64,000 nt of DNA from contig NZ_CP012546.1 in the NCBI RefSeq assembly GCF_002021925.1, forward strand, positions 434,001 to 498,000, in the 5' to 3' direction. The position numbers were made by a program, and so were the translations under genes. Under the pieces are notes generated by a model that was not told the origin of the DNA, made no database searches, and was given only the letters and a program-made list of their open reading frames with translations. Numbering within the stretch: the stretch's first letter is position 1; every line of letters begins with the position of its first letter. Shown here in pieces: positions 1 through 7,966 of this stretch. This stretch comes from Campylobacter pinnipediorum subsp. pinnipediorum. Its GTDB lineage: Bacteria; Campylobacterota; Campylobacteria; Campylobacterales; Campylobacteraceae.

Positions 1-57
1 AATACAAAGAGCCTAGTTCAAAGCTATTTTACAATGATAGAAAAATATCTTGCGTGA
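1..57 (+). CDS. C-terminal end of an early phage gene (partial)
   Basis: An open frame enters the window at base 1 and runs 18 codons to TGA at 55-57, ending in the residues MIEKYLA. The stop overlaps the GTG start of the next gene, so the two are translationally coupled and this is the tail of a real gene. In related phages the position would suit an early or transposition protein, but 18 residues are too few to name it. Confidence 0.5.
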   Translation, partial: NTKSLVQSYFTMIEKYLA

Positions 58-596
58 TAGATTTTAACACAAAAGAAAAAGCCGAGTTTTGCGACAAACT
101 CATAAACCTTGAACTTAGATATACACCTTTTTACGGTCTTTTTAGCAAAAACATATCTCAGCCGCTATCTCAAAGAGAATTTGTGTTTTTCTTAAAGTCT
201 ATTTTTATGTTTATAAGCAAAATTGATGATGTTAAAAATGACAATATGGATGTAATAGAACTTGCTGAAAGCTTACAAGCTGTAAAGAAATTTGACAGTG
301 TGCAAAAGAATGCTAGCTCTAAAATGTCGCTTGATGTTGAAATTAAATCAGGCACAAAAGAAAGTCTATCAATACCAAAGAAACTAACTTTTGAGTTGCC
401 TATTTATGAGGCGAATACAGCAATTACTGGAACATTTGAAACAGAACTTTTTGTGGAAATAAGTGATGATAATAAATTTAGTCTAAGGCTTGTTTGTTTT
501 ACAGAAGAGAATGTTAGAAGAGATGTGTTAGCAAGATTAACCAATGATATTAGTGAGCGTTGCGATGGTGTAAAAGCATTTAATGCAACTGTTTAA
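54..596 (+). CDS. DUF2303-like early phage protein
   Basis: 180-residue soluble protein with no signal or membrane segment. The GTG start overlaps the stop of the upstream gene (GTGA), which supports this start. The layout resembles DUF2303 (YfdQ-like) phage proteins: a helical first half with a LAESLQA-type segment, then a beta-rich half with an IPKKLTFELPIYE core and a final LVCFTEENVRRD segment. The molecular role of that family is not known. It is followed by a GC-rich hairpin and a separate ribosome-bound gene. The assignment is from remembered family pattern only. Confidence 0.5.
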   Translation: MIDFNTKEKAEFCDKLINLELRYTPFYGLFSKNISQPLSQREFVFFLKSIFMFISKIDDVKNDNMDVIELAESLQAVKKFDSVQKNASSKMSLDVEIKSGTKESLSIPKKLTFELPIYEANTAITGTFETELFVEISDDNKFSLRLVCFTEENVRRDVLARLTNDISERCDGVKAFNATV

Positions 597-603
597 TTTT
601 ACA

Positions 604-624
604 AAGGGCAAGCTGTTTGCCCTT
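604..624 (+). terminator. Hairpin after the DUF2303-like gene
   Basis: Perfect 8-bp inverted repeat AAGGGCAA/TTGCCCTT with a 5-nt loop, just after the stop of the upstream gene. There is no clean U-run, so it could be an attenuator or mRNA-stabilising hairpin rather than a full terminator. Confidence 0.45.
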
Positions 625-657
625 GATAAAGTTAAATTTTAATTTGAAAGGAGAAAG

Positions 658-1023
658 ATGAAAGGTAAGTTTGTATATGTTGCTACGCCTTATGCTGCAC
701 TTGGGCTTGATAAAAATAGCACATCTATAGTTGCAACTAGGCTAGCAAAAGATACTTGTAGGATAATAAAAGATGCCGGTTATACACCAATAAGCCCTGT
801 TCTTTGCTTTGATGGTATATACGATGAAGCAAAAGATAGAGAAAAAGTAATGAAAAATTGCTTAGATCTTATGGAGCTTTGTAATTATGTTTATTTTAGT
901 CAGCATCCAGCATCAAGAAATAGTGCTGAAATGAAGATAGAAAAAGAACAGGCTAGCAAAATTGGACTAACTGAGCTTAGTTTTGATGTTAATTTACAAT
1001 TAACACCTAGTCTTGGACTATGA
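658..1023 (+). CDS. DUF4406 protein (nucleoside deoxyribosyltransferase-like fold)
   Basis: 121-residue protein beginning KFVYVATPYAA, the typical first strand and loop of DUF4406, a family related to nucleoside 2-deoxyribosyltransferases and common in phages. Further typical parts are the Y-PISPVLCFDG segment and the MKNCLDLMELCNYVYF helix-strand pair. It may act on a nucleotide or base, but substrate and reaction are unknown. It has a good ribosome site (GGAGAAAG) 5-6 nt before the ATG. Its stop overlaps the ATG of the next tiny ORF at 1020. Confidence 0.7.
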   Translation: MKGKFVYVATPYAALGLDKNSTSIVATRLAKDTCRIIKDAGYTPISPVLCFDGIYDEAKDREKVMKNCLDLMELCNYVYFSQHPASRNSAEMKIEKEQASKIGLTELSFDVNLQLTPSLGL

Positions 1024-1154
1024 TAAGAGTAGTTAAAAAGGCAAACAAGAAGCAAAACAAGCACAAGATAAACCACGCTGTTTGTTTTGCTTATGGCTTT
1101 GTTTGTAAGCATAGATTTGCAAGGAGATTTAATTTTTTTAAGGAGGAAGAATGA
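1020..1154 (+). CDS. Small basic phage protein, 44 residues
   Basis: The ATG overlaps the stop of the DUF4406 gene and the stop overlaps the next ATG, so the ORF is coupled on both sides. The product is very rich in Lys and Arg and starts MIRVVKKANKKQNKHK. It has two Cys, no signal peptide, and ends FKEEE. The GGAGGAAG inside its end is the ribosome site of the next ORF. No family was recognised. The overlap chain is the main evidence for translation. Confidence 0.45.
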   Translation: MIRVVKKANKKQNKHKINHAVCFAYGFVCKHRFARRFNFFKEEE

Positions 1155-1222
1155 GTTTACATAAAAAACTAGCCAAAAAGATACAAAAGAAAAACAAAAA
1201 ACAAAAAAGGAGTAAAAAATGA
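1151..1222 (+). CDS. Tiny lysine-rich ORF, 23 residues
   Basis: The ATG lies 6 nt after AAGGAGGAAG, an excellent ribosome site, and the TGA overlaps the ATG of the gene at 1219. More than half of the residues are Lys or Arg. It may be a real micro-protein or a leader ORF whose translation loads ribosomes onto the next gene, since AAAAAGGAG inside it serves that gene. No homologue was recognised. Confidence 0.4.
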   Translation: MSLHKKLAKKIQKKNKKQKRSKK

Positions 1223-1638
1223 TAGTAAAAATAGGCAAAAAAGAGACAAATTTAACAGATAAAAAGCTTGGTAGAAGCATTGAGGATTTTTGCGAGTTAA
1301 AAGCACAAATAGACGTTCTAAATGAAAAGCTAAAAGATACAAAAGAATACATAGCGTTTAGGGCTAATGAGCTATTAAGCGATAGTGATGCAAACACTAT
1401 AAGCCTAATAGTAGATAATGATAATGGTGTAAAGGTTAGCTTAGGACAAGACATTGTTATAAAAGATGATGAGCTTTTAAGGGAGCTTTTGGGAGACAAG
1501 TTTGATATGCTTGTAAAAACCGAAGTAGTTTATAAACCTGAGAGAAAATTAAAAGAATTAGCTCTTGAAGATAATGGACTAAAAGAGTGCTTAAGCATAA
1601 AACAAAAAGCAGCAGCAGTTTCAATGCTAAAGGGGTAA
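1219..1638 (+). CDS. Uncharacterised early phage protein with N-terminal coiled coil
   Basis: 139-residue soluble protein not recognised as a named family. Residues 18-55 form a long charged helix, probably coiled coil (IEDFCELKAQIDVLNEKLKD). They are followed by a beta-rich centre and a helical end. Gene position in the early block of Mu-type phages suggests a DNA-metabolism or host-takeover role, but nothing in the sequence proves that. The start is fixed by the ribosome site AAAAAGGAG and the ATGA overlap with the upstream tiny ORF. Confidence 0.6.
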   Translation: MIVKIGKKETNLTDKKLGRSIEDFCELKAQIDVLNEKLKDTKEYIAFRANELLSDSDANTISLIVDNDNGVKVSLGQDIVIKDDELLRELLGDKFDMLVKTEVVYKPERKLKELALEDNGLKECLSIKQKAAAVSMLKG

Positions 1639-1694
1639 AAACCCCTTGCTTTTAAAGCCTTTTAATAAGTCTTTAAACGGGGTTTAAAGGCTTT
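1630..1694 (+). terminator. Two consecutive hairpins
   Basis: AAGGGG/ACCCCTT straddles the stop codon of the upstream gene (1630-1647). AAAGCCTTT at 1654-1662 then pairs with AAAGGCTTT at 1686-1694, followed by TT. It is a likely terminator or attenuator inside the early operon, before the gene at 1720. Confidence 0.4.
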
Positions 1695-1719
1695 TTAAAG
1701 AGTTTAGAAAAGGTGGCAA

Positions 1720-2358
1720 ATGGACACTAAAAGATTAAAGATAATAGCTGATTTATTTGGTGATAGTAAGGGCTTTTTGCCACAAGCAAAGCTAATTAAA
1801 TTTGATAAAAAGCTAAGTAGCATAAAGACTGATGAACTTATAAACTTTGCTATCTTTGCTGATAGATTTAGAGGTAATTTTGTAAATAATGATCTTGTTA
1901 TCCATAAGGCTTTGATGTTTTGGCATAAAAAAAGACTAGAAGAACAAGCAAGACCTGGTGTGAAATATTTTAAAAATATAGAAGATATGATAGCTTATTG
2001 TAAAGAAGTATATAAAAATGAAGAGCTTTGCAGTGGAAAGCCTGGTGAAGGTGGCAATGGCTTTTTGGAGTTTGTGATAATCAAAATGGATAGCGAGGGA
2101 GTGCTTAGAAACTCTTTTGTGGTTACAGATAACGGAGTATATCAAAGACTTGATGCAAATGAGACTAGCATAGTATATAGATACTTATTTGATAATCAAC
2201 ATATGATAGGCAAGATAAATAGAATAAGCGAAGAATGGTATACAAGGCTTAATCATAAAGCCAAAACACAAGAAGTAGAGCAAGAAGAAGTAAGACAAAT
2301 AAGCCCTACTACTAAAAAATTACTAGCAAATTTACTAGCCACAAAGGTGATAAAATGA
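1720..2358 (+). CDS. Uncharacterised phage protein
   Basis: 212-residue soluble protein, family not recognised. The N-terminal half is helical with a MDTKRLKIIADLFGDSKGF start. The middle holds a KNIEDMIAYCKEVYKNEEL helix and a Gly-rich turn (KPGEGGNGF), and the end is charged and helical. The start follows AAAAGGTGGCAA. The last bases overlap the GTG or ATG region of the GemA-like gene, so the two are one operon. Function unknown. Confidence 0.6.
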   Translation: MDTKRLKIIADLFGDSKGFLPQAKLIKFDKKLSSIKTDELINFAIFADRFRGNFVNNDLVIHKALMFWHKKRLEEQARPGVKYFKNIEDMIAYCKEVYKNEELCSGKPGEGGNGFLEFVIIKMDSEGVLRNSFVVTDNGVYQRLDANETSIVYRYLFDNQHMIGKINRISEEWYTRLNHKAKTQEVEQEEVRQISPTTKKLLANLLATKVIK

Positions 2359-2795
2359 CAAAAGCACAAGAGATTTATAGAAAGCAATTACTTGCAAAAA
2401 TTCATACACATAATAGTTATAAATTAATAAAAAATAATGATGCTTGGAGTGATTGGCTTAAGGTTAGGTTTGATGTAAGTAGCTCAAAAGATCTAAGCAT
2501 AGATGAGCTAAATAGAGTGCTTGATATTTTCAATCTTAATTGTAATGATGAAATCAACCTAAAGCCGGATTATAAAGGAAGAAATCTAAACAAATCAAGT
2601 AAGATAAGTGTATCTCAAATCAATAAGATAATTGCTTTGCAAAATGAGCTTTGCTGGGATGATACACAATTACTTAGATTTTGTGCTAGGACAGCAAAGG
2701 TTTATTTTTTGTATGTTAGGTTTTTATATAAACTAGACAAAAAAGATGCAACAAAAATAATAACAGGAATGGGCAAAATTTTAAAAAAGTGCTAG
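2355..2795 (+). CDS. GemA-like protein (Mu gp16 family, DUF1018)
   Basis: 146 residues with the pattern of the Mu GemA/gp16 family. An N-terminal KIHTHNSYKLIKNNDAWSDW segment fits that family's pattern of a helical KIHIAK-type region and W-x-x-W-L-type residues. A C-terminal ISVSQINKIIALQNEL segment is typical of the family. Mu GemA modulates host gene expression and DNA topology, and the role here is inferred from that. The ATG overlaps the stop of the upstream gene. It supports classification of the phage as Mu-related although the transposase is outside the window. Confidence 0.7.
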   Translation: MTKAQEIYRKQLLAKIHTHNSYKLIKNNDAWSDWLKVRFDVSSSKDLSIDELNRVLDIFNLNCNDEINLKPDYKGRNLNKSSKISVSQINKIIALQNELCWDDTQLLRFCARTAKVYFLYVRFLYKLDKKDATKIITGMGKILKKC

Positions 2796-2820
2796 AATAA
2801 AACAAAAAAAGGAGTTTTGT

Positions 2821-3021
2821 TTGTTTTGTCCGTATTGTGGTAATGAAAAGACAAGAGTGGTAACTACTATAAAAAGCCTACAGAATAAACGATACAGAAT
2901 ATGCAATAAATGCAATAAGAGCTTTCCAACAATAGAGGCTGTATATTTTGATGATTATTGGAAGTCTTATGCACAAGATACATCAAAAAAAGGCGAATTA
3001 AAGAGGATGTATGATAGATAA
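2821..3021 (+). CDS. Small zinc-ribbon protein (Ogr/Com/NrdR-like)
   Basis: 66 residues with two knuckles, CPYCG near residue 3 and CNKC near residue 28, followed by FPTIEAVYFDDYW. The pattern CxxC-(x)22-CxxC with basic residues between is like Ogr/Delta late activators, Mu Com and the NrdR zinc ribbon. A late-gene regulator is therefore plausible but not shown. The start codon is TTG, chosen because GGAG at 2811-2814 lies 6 nt upstream. The end overlaps the start of the MuF gene by 11 bases. Confidence 0.55.
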   Translation: MFCPYCGNEKTRVVTTIKSLQNKRYRICNKCNKSFPTIEAVYFDDYWKSYAQDTSKKGELKRMYDR

Positions 3022-4216
3022 TAATTTATTATTAAAAGGGATTTTAAAATCAAAAGCACAACAAAACAAAAGCTTAGATGAGATAATAGATGAGTTTACA
3101 AACGAGAACTCAAAGCTGGTTAAAAATGACTTAGAAAAAGCTATTGTAAATTTGATAGTTTTTGTAAATGAGAACCACGATATACCACTAGATACATTAA
3201 AAGATATGATAAGCTCTAAGATATCAGCAATGGGGCTAAGTATAAATCCGCTAAATTTGGAAGAGATATATAAAAAACTTGCTACTAGTGTTAAAGATCC
3301 TTTGGGTTTTAGTTTTGATAGGGTTGATATAAAAGCTATAGAAGGTATGAGAAATAGCTTTGTCTGGGCTAAGGATAAGTTTAATGCAGACTTTCAAAAC
3401 AAGCTAAAAGATGTAACACAAAGGGTATTTGATGGTAAGATACCAAAAAGCGAACTAGCTGGGGCTTTGAAGGAAGAGCTAAAGGATAGCATAGATGGTA
3501 GTGTGAATTATTTTAAGGGTGTGGGCGATCATATAATAAGCCAAACAAATAATATAGCTAGGGTAAATCAAGCAAGAAAAAGAGATGTGCAGTATTATGA
3601 AGTTTTAGCTATAATAGATGCTAAGACTAGTGCAATATGTAGGTCAATGAATGGAAGAATTATACCTGCAAATCATATAAACGCACAAGCTGATAAGATA
3701 ATGAACGCTAAAAGCATAAAAGACAAAAAGGCTGCTGCCGCTTGGGCTAGCAAGCCGTTTTTAGGCAAAAAACTACCATCAAACTTTGGCTTGCCTCCAT
3801 ATCATATGCATTGTAGAACTGAGCTAATACCTGTATATATAGAAGAAGAAGAAGAGATAGATGGTGTCAAGATGAAGCATACTGGTAGAAAAGATGATGA
3901 GCTAATAAGGCATATAGATAAAACCGGGGTGCTTAGGAGTCTTAGGAAGGGGAATTATTATGATGGTAAGCATTCTGAATTATTGTATACAAGAGCAAAA
4001 ATATCTGATGTAGTAAAGGCTTTAAACTCTATAAATGTTATGGCACCAAACAATAAAAGACCACAAAGATTTAATGCTTATTCGGATAATGGCTTTTTTA
4101 TGGTCTTTGATGGTAATGATATAGTAACTTTTTTTAAACCAAAAGATGGGAAGAAGCACTTTAATAAGCATAGTACAACTCTAGATCAAGAAATAATCAA
4201 AAGGTGGTTTATATGA
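3011..4216 (+). CDS. MuF-type head morphogenesis protein with toxin-like C-terminus
   Basis: 401 residues. Residues about 90-275 are the phage Mu F/SPP1 gp7 minor head domain, seen in NNIARVNQARKRDVQYYEVL, DAKTSAICRSMNGRI and the closing LPPYHMHCRTELIPV. An acidic linker (EEEEEID) follows. Residues about 285-401 form a separate basic, beta-rich domain not needed by MuF, with His301, His321, His383 and His387 as possible active residues. This matches the known MuF polymorphic toxin arrangement, in which a toxin rides on a virion protein. The next gene overlaps by ATGA and fits an immunity protein. The toxin family is not recognised. Confidence 0.8.
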   Translation: MIDNNLLLKGILKSKAQQNKSLDEIIDEFTNENSKLVKNDLEKAIVNLIVFVNENHDIPLDTLKDMISSKISAMGLSINPLNLEEIYKKLATSVKDPLGFSFDRVDIKAIEGMRNSFVWAKDKFNADFQNKLKDVTQRVFDGKIPKSELAGALKEELKDSIDGSVNYFKGVGDHIISQTNNIARVNQARKRDVQYYEVLAIIDAKTSAICRSMNGRIIPANHINAQADKIMNAKSIKDKKAAAAWASKPFLGKKLPSNFGLPPYHMHCRTELIPVYIEEEEEIDGVKMKHTGRKDDELIRHIDKTGVLRSLRKGNYYDGKHSELLYTRAKISDVVKALNSINVMAPNNKRPQRFNAYSDNGFFMVFDGNDIVTFFKPKDGKKHFNKHSTTLDQEIIKRWFI

Positions 4217-4596
4217 GAAAATTAGAAATAGAGTTAAACTCTTATGCTGTATGGTTTATAGTTGCTAATAATTATGAATATAATGAAAAAGATAATAGTT
4301 TGGCATTTGCAAATAAATACTATACAGGGCTTAATTGTATAAAAGATGGCAAAATTATGTATCTAATGAATTGTGATTTTTATTTGGAAAACATAGAAAT
4401 AGGTAAAAAAGACCCTATGATGTTAGAAGTATGTGAATTTGAAGATGCAGACAAGGATATTAGGTTTATAGGTAATTTTATAGATGCCTTTGCTTATATA
4501 GCCAAAAGAACATTTGAAATAGAAGGCTACGGGGTATTAACAGATGAGAAAGAGATCTTAGCTTGGCTTAGAAAAGATGGATATTTGGAGAAGTAA
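4213..4596 (+). CDS. Probable immunity protein for the MuF-linked toxin
   Basis: 127-residue acidic protein with many Tyr, Asp and Glu, no signal peptide and no membrane span. The frame is open from GTG at 4204, but ATG at 4213 overlaps the MuF stop (ATGA) and is the likelier start. Size, acidity against a basic toxin-like domain, and direct coupling downstream are what is expected of immunity proteins. No immunity family was recognised. An alternative is an unrelated phage morphogenesis gene. Confidence 0.5.
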   Translation: MRKLEIELNSYAVWFIVANNYEYNEKDNSLAFANKYYTGLNCIKDGKIMYLMNCDFYLENIEIGKKDPMMLEVCEFEDADKDIRFIGNFIDAFAYIAKRTFEIEGYGVLTDEKEILAWLRKDGYLEK

Positions 4597-4665
4597 AAAA
4601 AGGATTAGCTATGAATTATGAAGCATTAGGTAGATATACAAAGGCAAAGGTTTAGGAGCTATTAG

Positions 4666-5106
4666 GTGAATGAAAAAGATATAAAGCCACATCTAAAAAA
4701 CTTTGTTTATCGTGTGGGGGCTGGTGCTTTAAGAAAGGCTAAGTTTAAAGCACCTATAAAGACGGGTGATCTTAAAAGAGATATACAAATTTATGATGAT
4801 AAGCTAGATAGTCTTTTGGTATCCATAGGTAATAGTGCTGGGGTAAAATATGCTAAGTTTGTCCACGAAGGTACAAAGCCACATATGATAAAAGTTAAAA
4901 AGATGAAAAGCTTGGCGAATAAAGAAAAAGGGCAGTTTTTTGGCAAACAAGTAAGACACCCAGGAACAAAGGCAAACCCTTATCTAAAAAATGCAGTTAG
5001 TGAGTTTTTAAAATCAAGTGATTATCAAAGGGCTACAAATGCCTTAGGAAACAAGATAGGCGAAGAGTATATAAAGGACATTAAAAAGGCTTTAAAAGTA
5101 AAGTAA
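4666..5106 (+). CDS. HK97 gp10-like head-tail/tail completion protein
   Basis: 146 residues with the pattern of the HK97 gp10/phage virion morphogenesis family: APIKTGDLKRDIQI near residue 30, IGNSAGVKYAKFVHEGTKPH near residue 55, and a late HPGTKANPYLKNAV segment. These proteins complete the tail end or join head and tail. The GTG start is supported by AGGAG about 8 nt upstream. It is the last plus-strand gene before the convergent terminase. A 14-codon ORF at 4611-4655 just upstream looks like a spurious start or gene remnant. Confidence 0.75.
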   Translation: MNEKDIKPHLKNFVYRVGAGALRKAKFKAPIKTGDLKRDIQIYDDKLDSLLVSIGNSAGVKYAKFVHEGTKPHMIKVKKMKSLANKEKGQFFGKQVRHPGTKANPYLKNAVSEFLKSSDYQRATNALGNKIGEEYIKDIKKALKVK

Positions 5107-5117
5107 TAAAAGCAAGT

Positions 5118-6689
5118 TTATATTATCATAGCTCCGCCACCACTTCGTTTTGTTACGGCTGCTATTTTCTTACAAGCCAAAGCTAAAGCCCAAAATCTAT
5201 CTGCGTGTCCGTATTCGTTTCTTTTTGCATCGTATTTAAAGCTTTTAGCCCCTACGCTTCTTTTTATGGCGTGAAGGTCGCTTATTAGCATAGCATCGTT
5301 TGGTATCTTTATCTTTTTATCTTCAAATAGCTTTTTTAAATTTAGTGCCATTTGCTCTTTTATAGAGTTTGTAAAATACACGCCGTGAACCCTACTTTTA
5401 AACTTAGAGTGCATAGTCTCTGTTAAATTTAGTCCGATACCTGTTTTATCCATTTCAAGTGTGGCTAGTGGGTAGCTTCTTAGGTGTGAGCTTAGTATGT
5501 CTTCTTGTTCTTTAAAGCTAGCCTTTGCAAACACGCCTAGACTTGCAAGAACAAAGTTATCTTTTATGCTTACTACACTGGCTAAGGTTGAGCGGTCATT
5601 TACTCTGCCTATATCATAACCACAAAGCAAGGGGGTATCACTTGCTGGGGTGTAGTAATTATAGCTTTCATCTATGCAAGATTTTATAAGGCTAATGGAG
5701 AGTAAAGAGCTTTCATCATCTATAAACACACACTCATAAGCACTAGCCCAGGTGTCAGCATCAAATAGCGCTTTCATAGTCTCAAGGTCAAACTCAAGTC
5801 CATCTTTAATAGCTGTGTATATATCTACCCTAAATCGTTCAAACATCTTATATTTTGCTTCATCGCTATAAAGTTCGTGAAATAAGCTCTTTTCTTCAAA
5901 AGGTGTTGAAAGTATAGTTAAACGACCTTTGATAGCTCCAATGCTTGGCACAAAGGCGTGCCAAATTTTCTTAGGATTTGCATACCAGGCAAACTCATCC
6001 ATCCATATATCGCCAGTAAAGCCCTGAACTGTTCTAAAGTTGTGTGCTAGTGCTTTTATGATAGCACCATTTTCAAGGGTGATTTCTGTTTCGCTATCTT
6101 TATCAAGCACTATGCCAAAACGCTCTGCCCAGCCCCTTAAGTATCTCATTAATATAAGGGCTTGTTCTTCACTAGCACTTAAAAATAGTTGGTTACGACC
6201 ACCAATAGCACCTATTAGTGCATCAGCTGCTGCTACATAAGAAAAGCCTATTTGCCTTGATTTTAGCACTATTCTAAACTGAGCCTCGCAAGCTAAAAAG
6301 TTTTTTTGATACTCAAATAAGCCGCCTTTACTTAGTATCTCATCTCTTAATATTTTTGCTGTTTTGTCCAAATTTATAGGTGGTTTTACATAAGAACTTA
6401 GCTCTTTTTTCTTTTTATCTTCACCCTTTAGTTTATTTAGTGCAATGATTAGCTCACTAAGCAAGATAGCATCATCACTGCGTAGGTCTTTTTTATTGCT
6501 TAGTATGTTTATCTTTTTTTCTAGTGATTGTATGGCATTTTGGATATTTACACTATCTTGTTTGGCTTGTTTTATCCATTTAGTAAGTGTTGGTCTTGAT
6601 ACATTCATTTGCTTTGAAACAAGCACAGAGTTTACACCACTTGCTATAAGGTTTAAGCACTCATTTTTAAAATCTTCATTATAAGCCAT
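5118..6689 (-). CDS. Terminase large subunit, P2 gpP-like, with N-terminal HTH
   Basis: 523-residue DNA-packaging motor. Residues about 1-42 are a helix-turn-helix (VLVSKQMNVSRPTLTKWIKQ), as in P2-type terminase ATPases. The ATPase part has a Walker A-like LKSRQIGFSYVA at 142-153 and Walker B DIWMDEFAW at 227-235. The nuclease part follows with LLCGYDIGRVNDRS and a late HADRFWALALA. The product cuts and pumps concatemeric or integrated phage DNA into the prohead. It lies on the minus strand with the portal gene, the same divergent arrangement as P2 Q-P. Confidence 0.85.
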   Translation of the reverse strand: MAYNEDFKNECLNLIASGVNSVLVSKQMNVSRPTLTKWIKQAKQDSVNIQNAIQSLEKKINILSNKKDLRSDDAILLSELIIALNKLKGEDKKKKELSSYVKPPINLDKTAKILRDEILSKGGLFEYQKNFLACEAQFRIVLKSRQIGFSYVAAADALIGAIGGRNQLFLSASEEQALILMRYLRGWAERFGIVLDKDSETEITLENGAIIKALAHNFRTVQGFTGDIWMDEFAWYANPKKIWHAFVPSIGAIKGRLTILSTPFEEKSLFHELYSDEAKYKMFERFRVDIYTAIKDGLEFDLETMKALFDADTWASAYECVFIDDESSLLSISLIKSCIDESYNYYTPASDTPLLCGYDIGRVNDRSTLASVVSIKDNFVLASLGVFAKASFKEQEDILSSHLRSYPLATLEMDKTGIGLNLTETMHSKFKSRVHGVYFTNSIKEQMALNLKKLFEDKKIKIPNDAMLISDLHAIKRSVGAKSFKYDAKRNEYGHADRFWALALACKKIAAVTKRSGGGAMII

Positions 6690-6745
6690 TTTAAGCCCCT
6701 TTTTTTACCTATATGTATGTTTGTATTATTTAAAGGCATTTAAAC

Positions 6746-6776
6746 GATTTTAAACACCTTTTAAAAAGCTTATGAT
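6746..6776 (-). repeat. Nested palindrome shared with the prophage right end
   Basis: Sequence between portal and terminase genes containing CTTTTTAAAAG-type and ATTTTAAA/TTTAAAAT inverted repeats. Its minus-strand reading nearly matches 27035-27061 after the repressor, sharing AAAAGGTGTTTAAAAT and the preceding AAGCTTTT. It could be a shared terminator or protein-binding site. Confidence 0.4.
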
Positions 6777-6782
6777 ATATAT

Positions 6783-7862
6783 TTAAATGTTTTTTTGCCA
6801 TCCTAAAATACTTCTGGCTTCATCTATACTAAGTATACCACGACTAACAAGTTCAGTAACGATAGCTCCATCATCTTTAAAGTTAGTAACATCAACTGCC
6901 TTTAGGCTTAGTTTTATACCTATCCTACTAAAAAAGCCCTCAATTAGCTCTATTTTTGGTTTTATCTCTATCTCGTTAAATTGTTGAAGCTGTCCTATAA
7001 GTTCACCACCGCCACCAAGTCCGCCAGCTTCCATAATGCCAAGTAACCTTGGCGGTATGCCGTGGGCTGCGGCTATTTCATTTCTGCTAACCTTTTTGAG
7101 ATTTTCAAAGCTAAGATCATCAACGCCACCTAATTTTTCAAAACGAATATCTGCATCACGATCACCTGTCGCAGAGTTTGCATAAGTAAGTAGTGTTTTG
7201 TGTGCATTTAGTGAGCCTTTAAAATTATCACTAAAAAATTCTTTATAGGTGCTAATTTGTTCTTCGCTTGGCTCTGAGTTTTTATGAATGATGGCTAGAT
7301 CTGGTCTTGCTCCATTTTTAAAAAAGGCATAATTATAATTATCTGCTTCTTGATTTGTTAAGATAGCTAACATAACTGGCAAATAATCAGGTTCACCATA
7401 AAACCTTGAACTTGGTGAGTGGTATTTTAAATAATAGCCTTCAAGCTGTGTTTTTGTGCCATTTTTGTCTAGCTGAAAAATCTCACGATTTTTATTTGTT
7501 CGCCATTCAACTGCTGGTATATTGTATAAACAATAGTTATTTGTGGTTCCTGCCTTTTCAATTGGAGCATTGCCGTAAAGCTCTAAGTTATACACAAACT
7601 CATATAAGAAAGACTTTGGGCTAGCTTCAATTGGTAAAAACTTTCGTATATCACTATCTTCTAATTCTACTTGTGAAAGCATTCCAGCTTTTATTTTAAT
7701 AGCACGCCTATGATATACATTTGCATAGTGCATAGCAAGTAATGTATCAAAGTCTACAAATGGTTCTAAAATGCCATTTGCTTCTTCATCTCTTGGTGTT
7801 TGTAAGCTTTGTGTATCTGATTTAAAAATGTATTTGTTCATAAGTGCATCCTTTTTTGACAA
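6783..7862 (-). CDS. Phage portal protein, PBSX/P2 gpQ family
   Basis: 359 residues, close to the P2 gpQ length. Family signs are EPFVDFDTLLAMHYANVYHRRAI near residue 33, FLYEFVYNLELYGNAPIE near 85, the YYLKYHSPSSRFYGEPDYLP segment near 145, and NEIAAAHGIPPRLLGI near 260. The portal forms the dodecameric DNA gate at one capsid vertex and docks terminase. It is followed on the same strand by the terminase gene and diverges from the protease/capsid operon. Confidence 0.88.
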   Translation of the reverse strand: MSKKDALMNKYIFKSDTQSLQTPRDEEANGILEPFVDFDTLLAMHYANVYHRRAIKIKAGMLSQVELEDSDIRKFLPIEASPKSFLYEFVYNLELYGNAPIEKAGTTNNYCLYNIPAVEWRTNKNREIFQLDKNGTKTQLEGYYLKYHSPSSRFYGEPDYLPVMLAILTNQEADNYNYAFFKNGARPDLAIIHKNSEPSEEQISTYKEFFSDNFKGSLNAHKTLLTYANSATGDRDADIRFEKLGGVDDLSFENLKKVSRNEIAAAHGIPPRLLGIMEAGGLGGGGELIGQLQQFNEIEIKPKIELIEGFFSRIGIKLSLKAVDVTNFKDDGAIVTELVSRGILSIDEARSILGWQKNI

Positions 7863-7966
7863 TTTTATACAAAAGATTTTTTATAAAAATACTATATATA
7901 GTAGTTTAGTAATTCATTTTTTTAAAAATTACATAAAATGAGCATAAAACATTACAGGAGTAGTTA
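7863..7966. promoter_or_regulatory. Divergent promoter region between portal and head operons
   Basis: 104-bp AT-rich gap between two divergent late operons. It contains the palindrome ACTATATATAGT and several TATAAT-like boxes on both strands, and ends in the ribosome site CAGGAG before the protease gene. Exact promoters cannot be fixed by eye. A late-activator target is possible by analogy to P2. Confidence 0.35.

Noticed and set aside
900-1499. Minus-strand 199-residue frame
   Set aside because: Lies over the plus-strand coupled early genes, is low-complexity Ser/Phe-rich and lacks a ribosome site; a shadow frame.
4611-4655. 14-codon ORF before the gp10-like gene
   Set aside because: Has an AAAGGA site but is too short to support as a gene and is in another frame from its neighbour; it is mentioned only under that gene.
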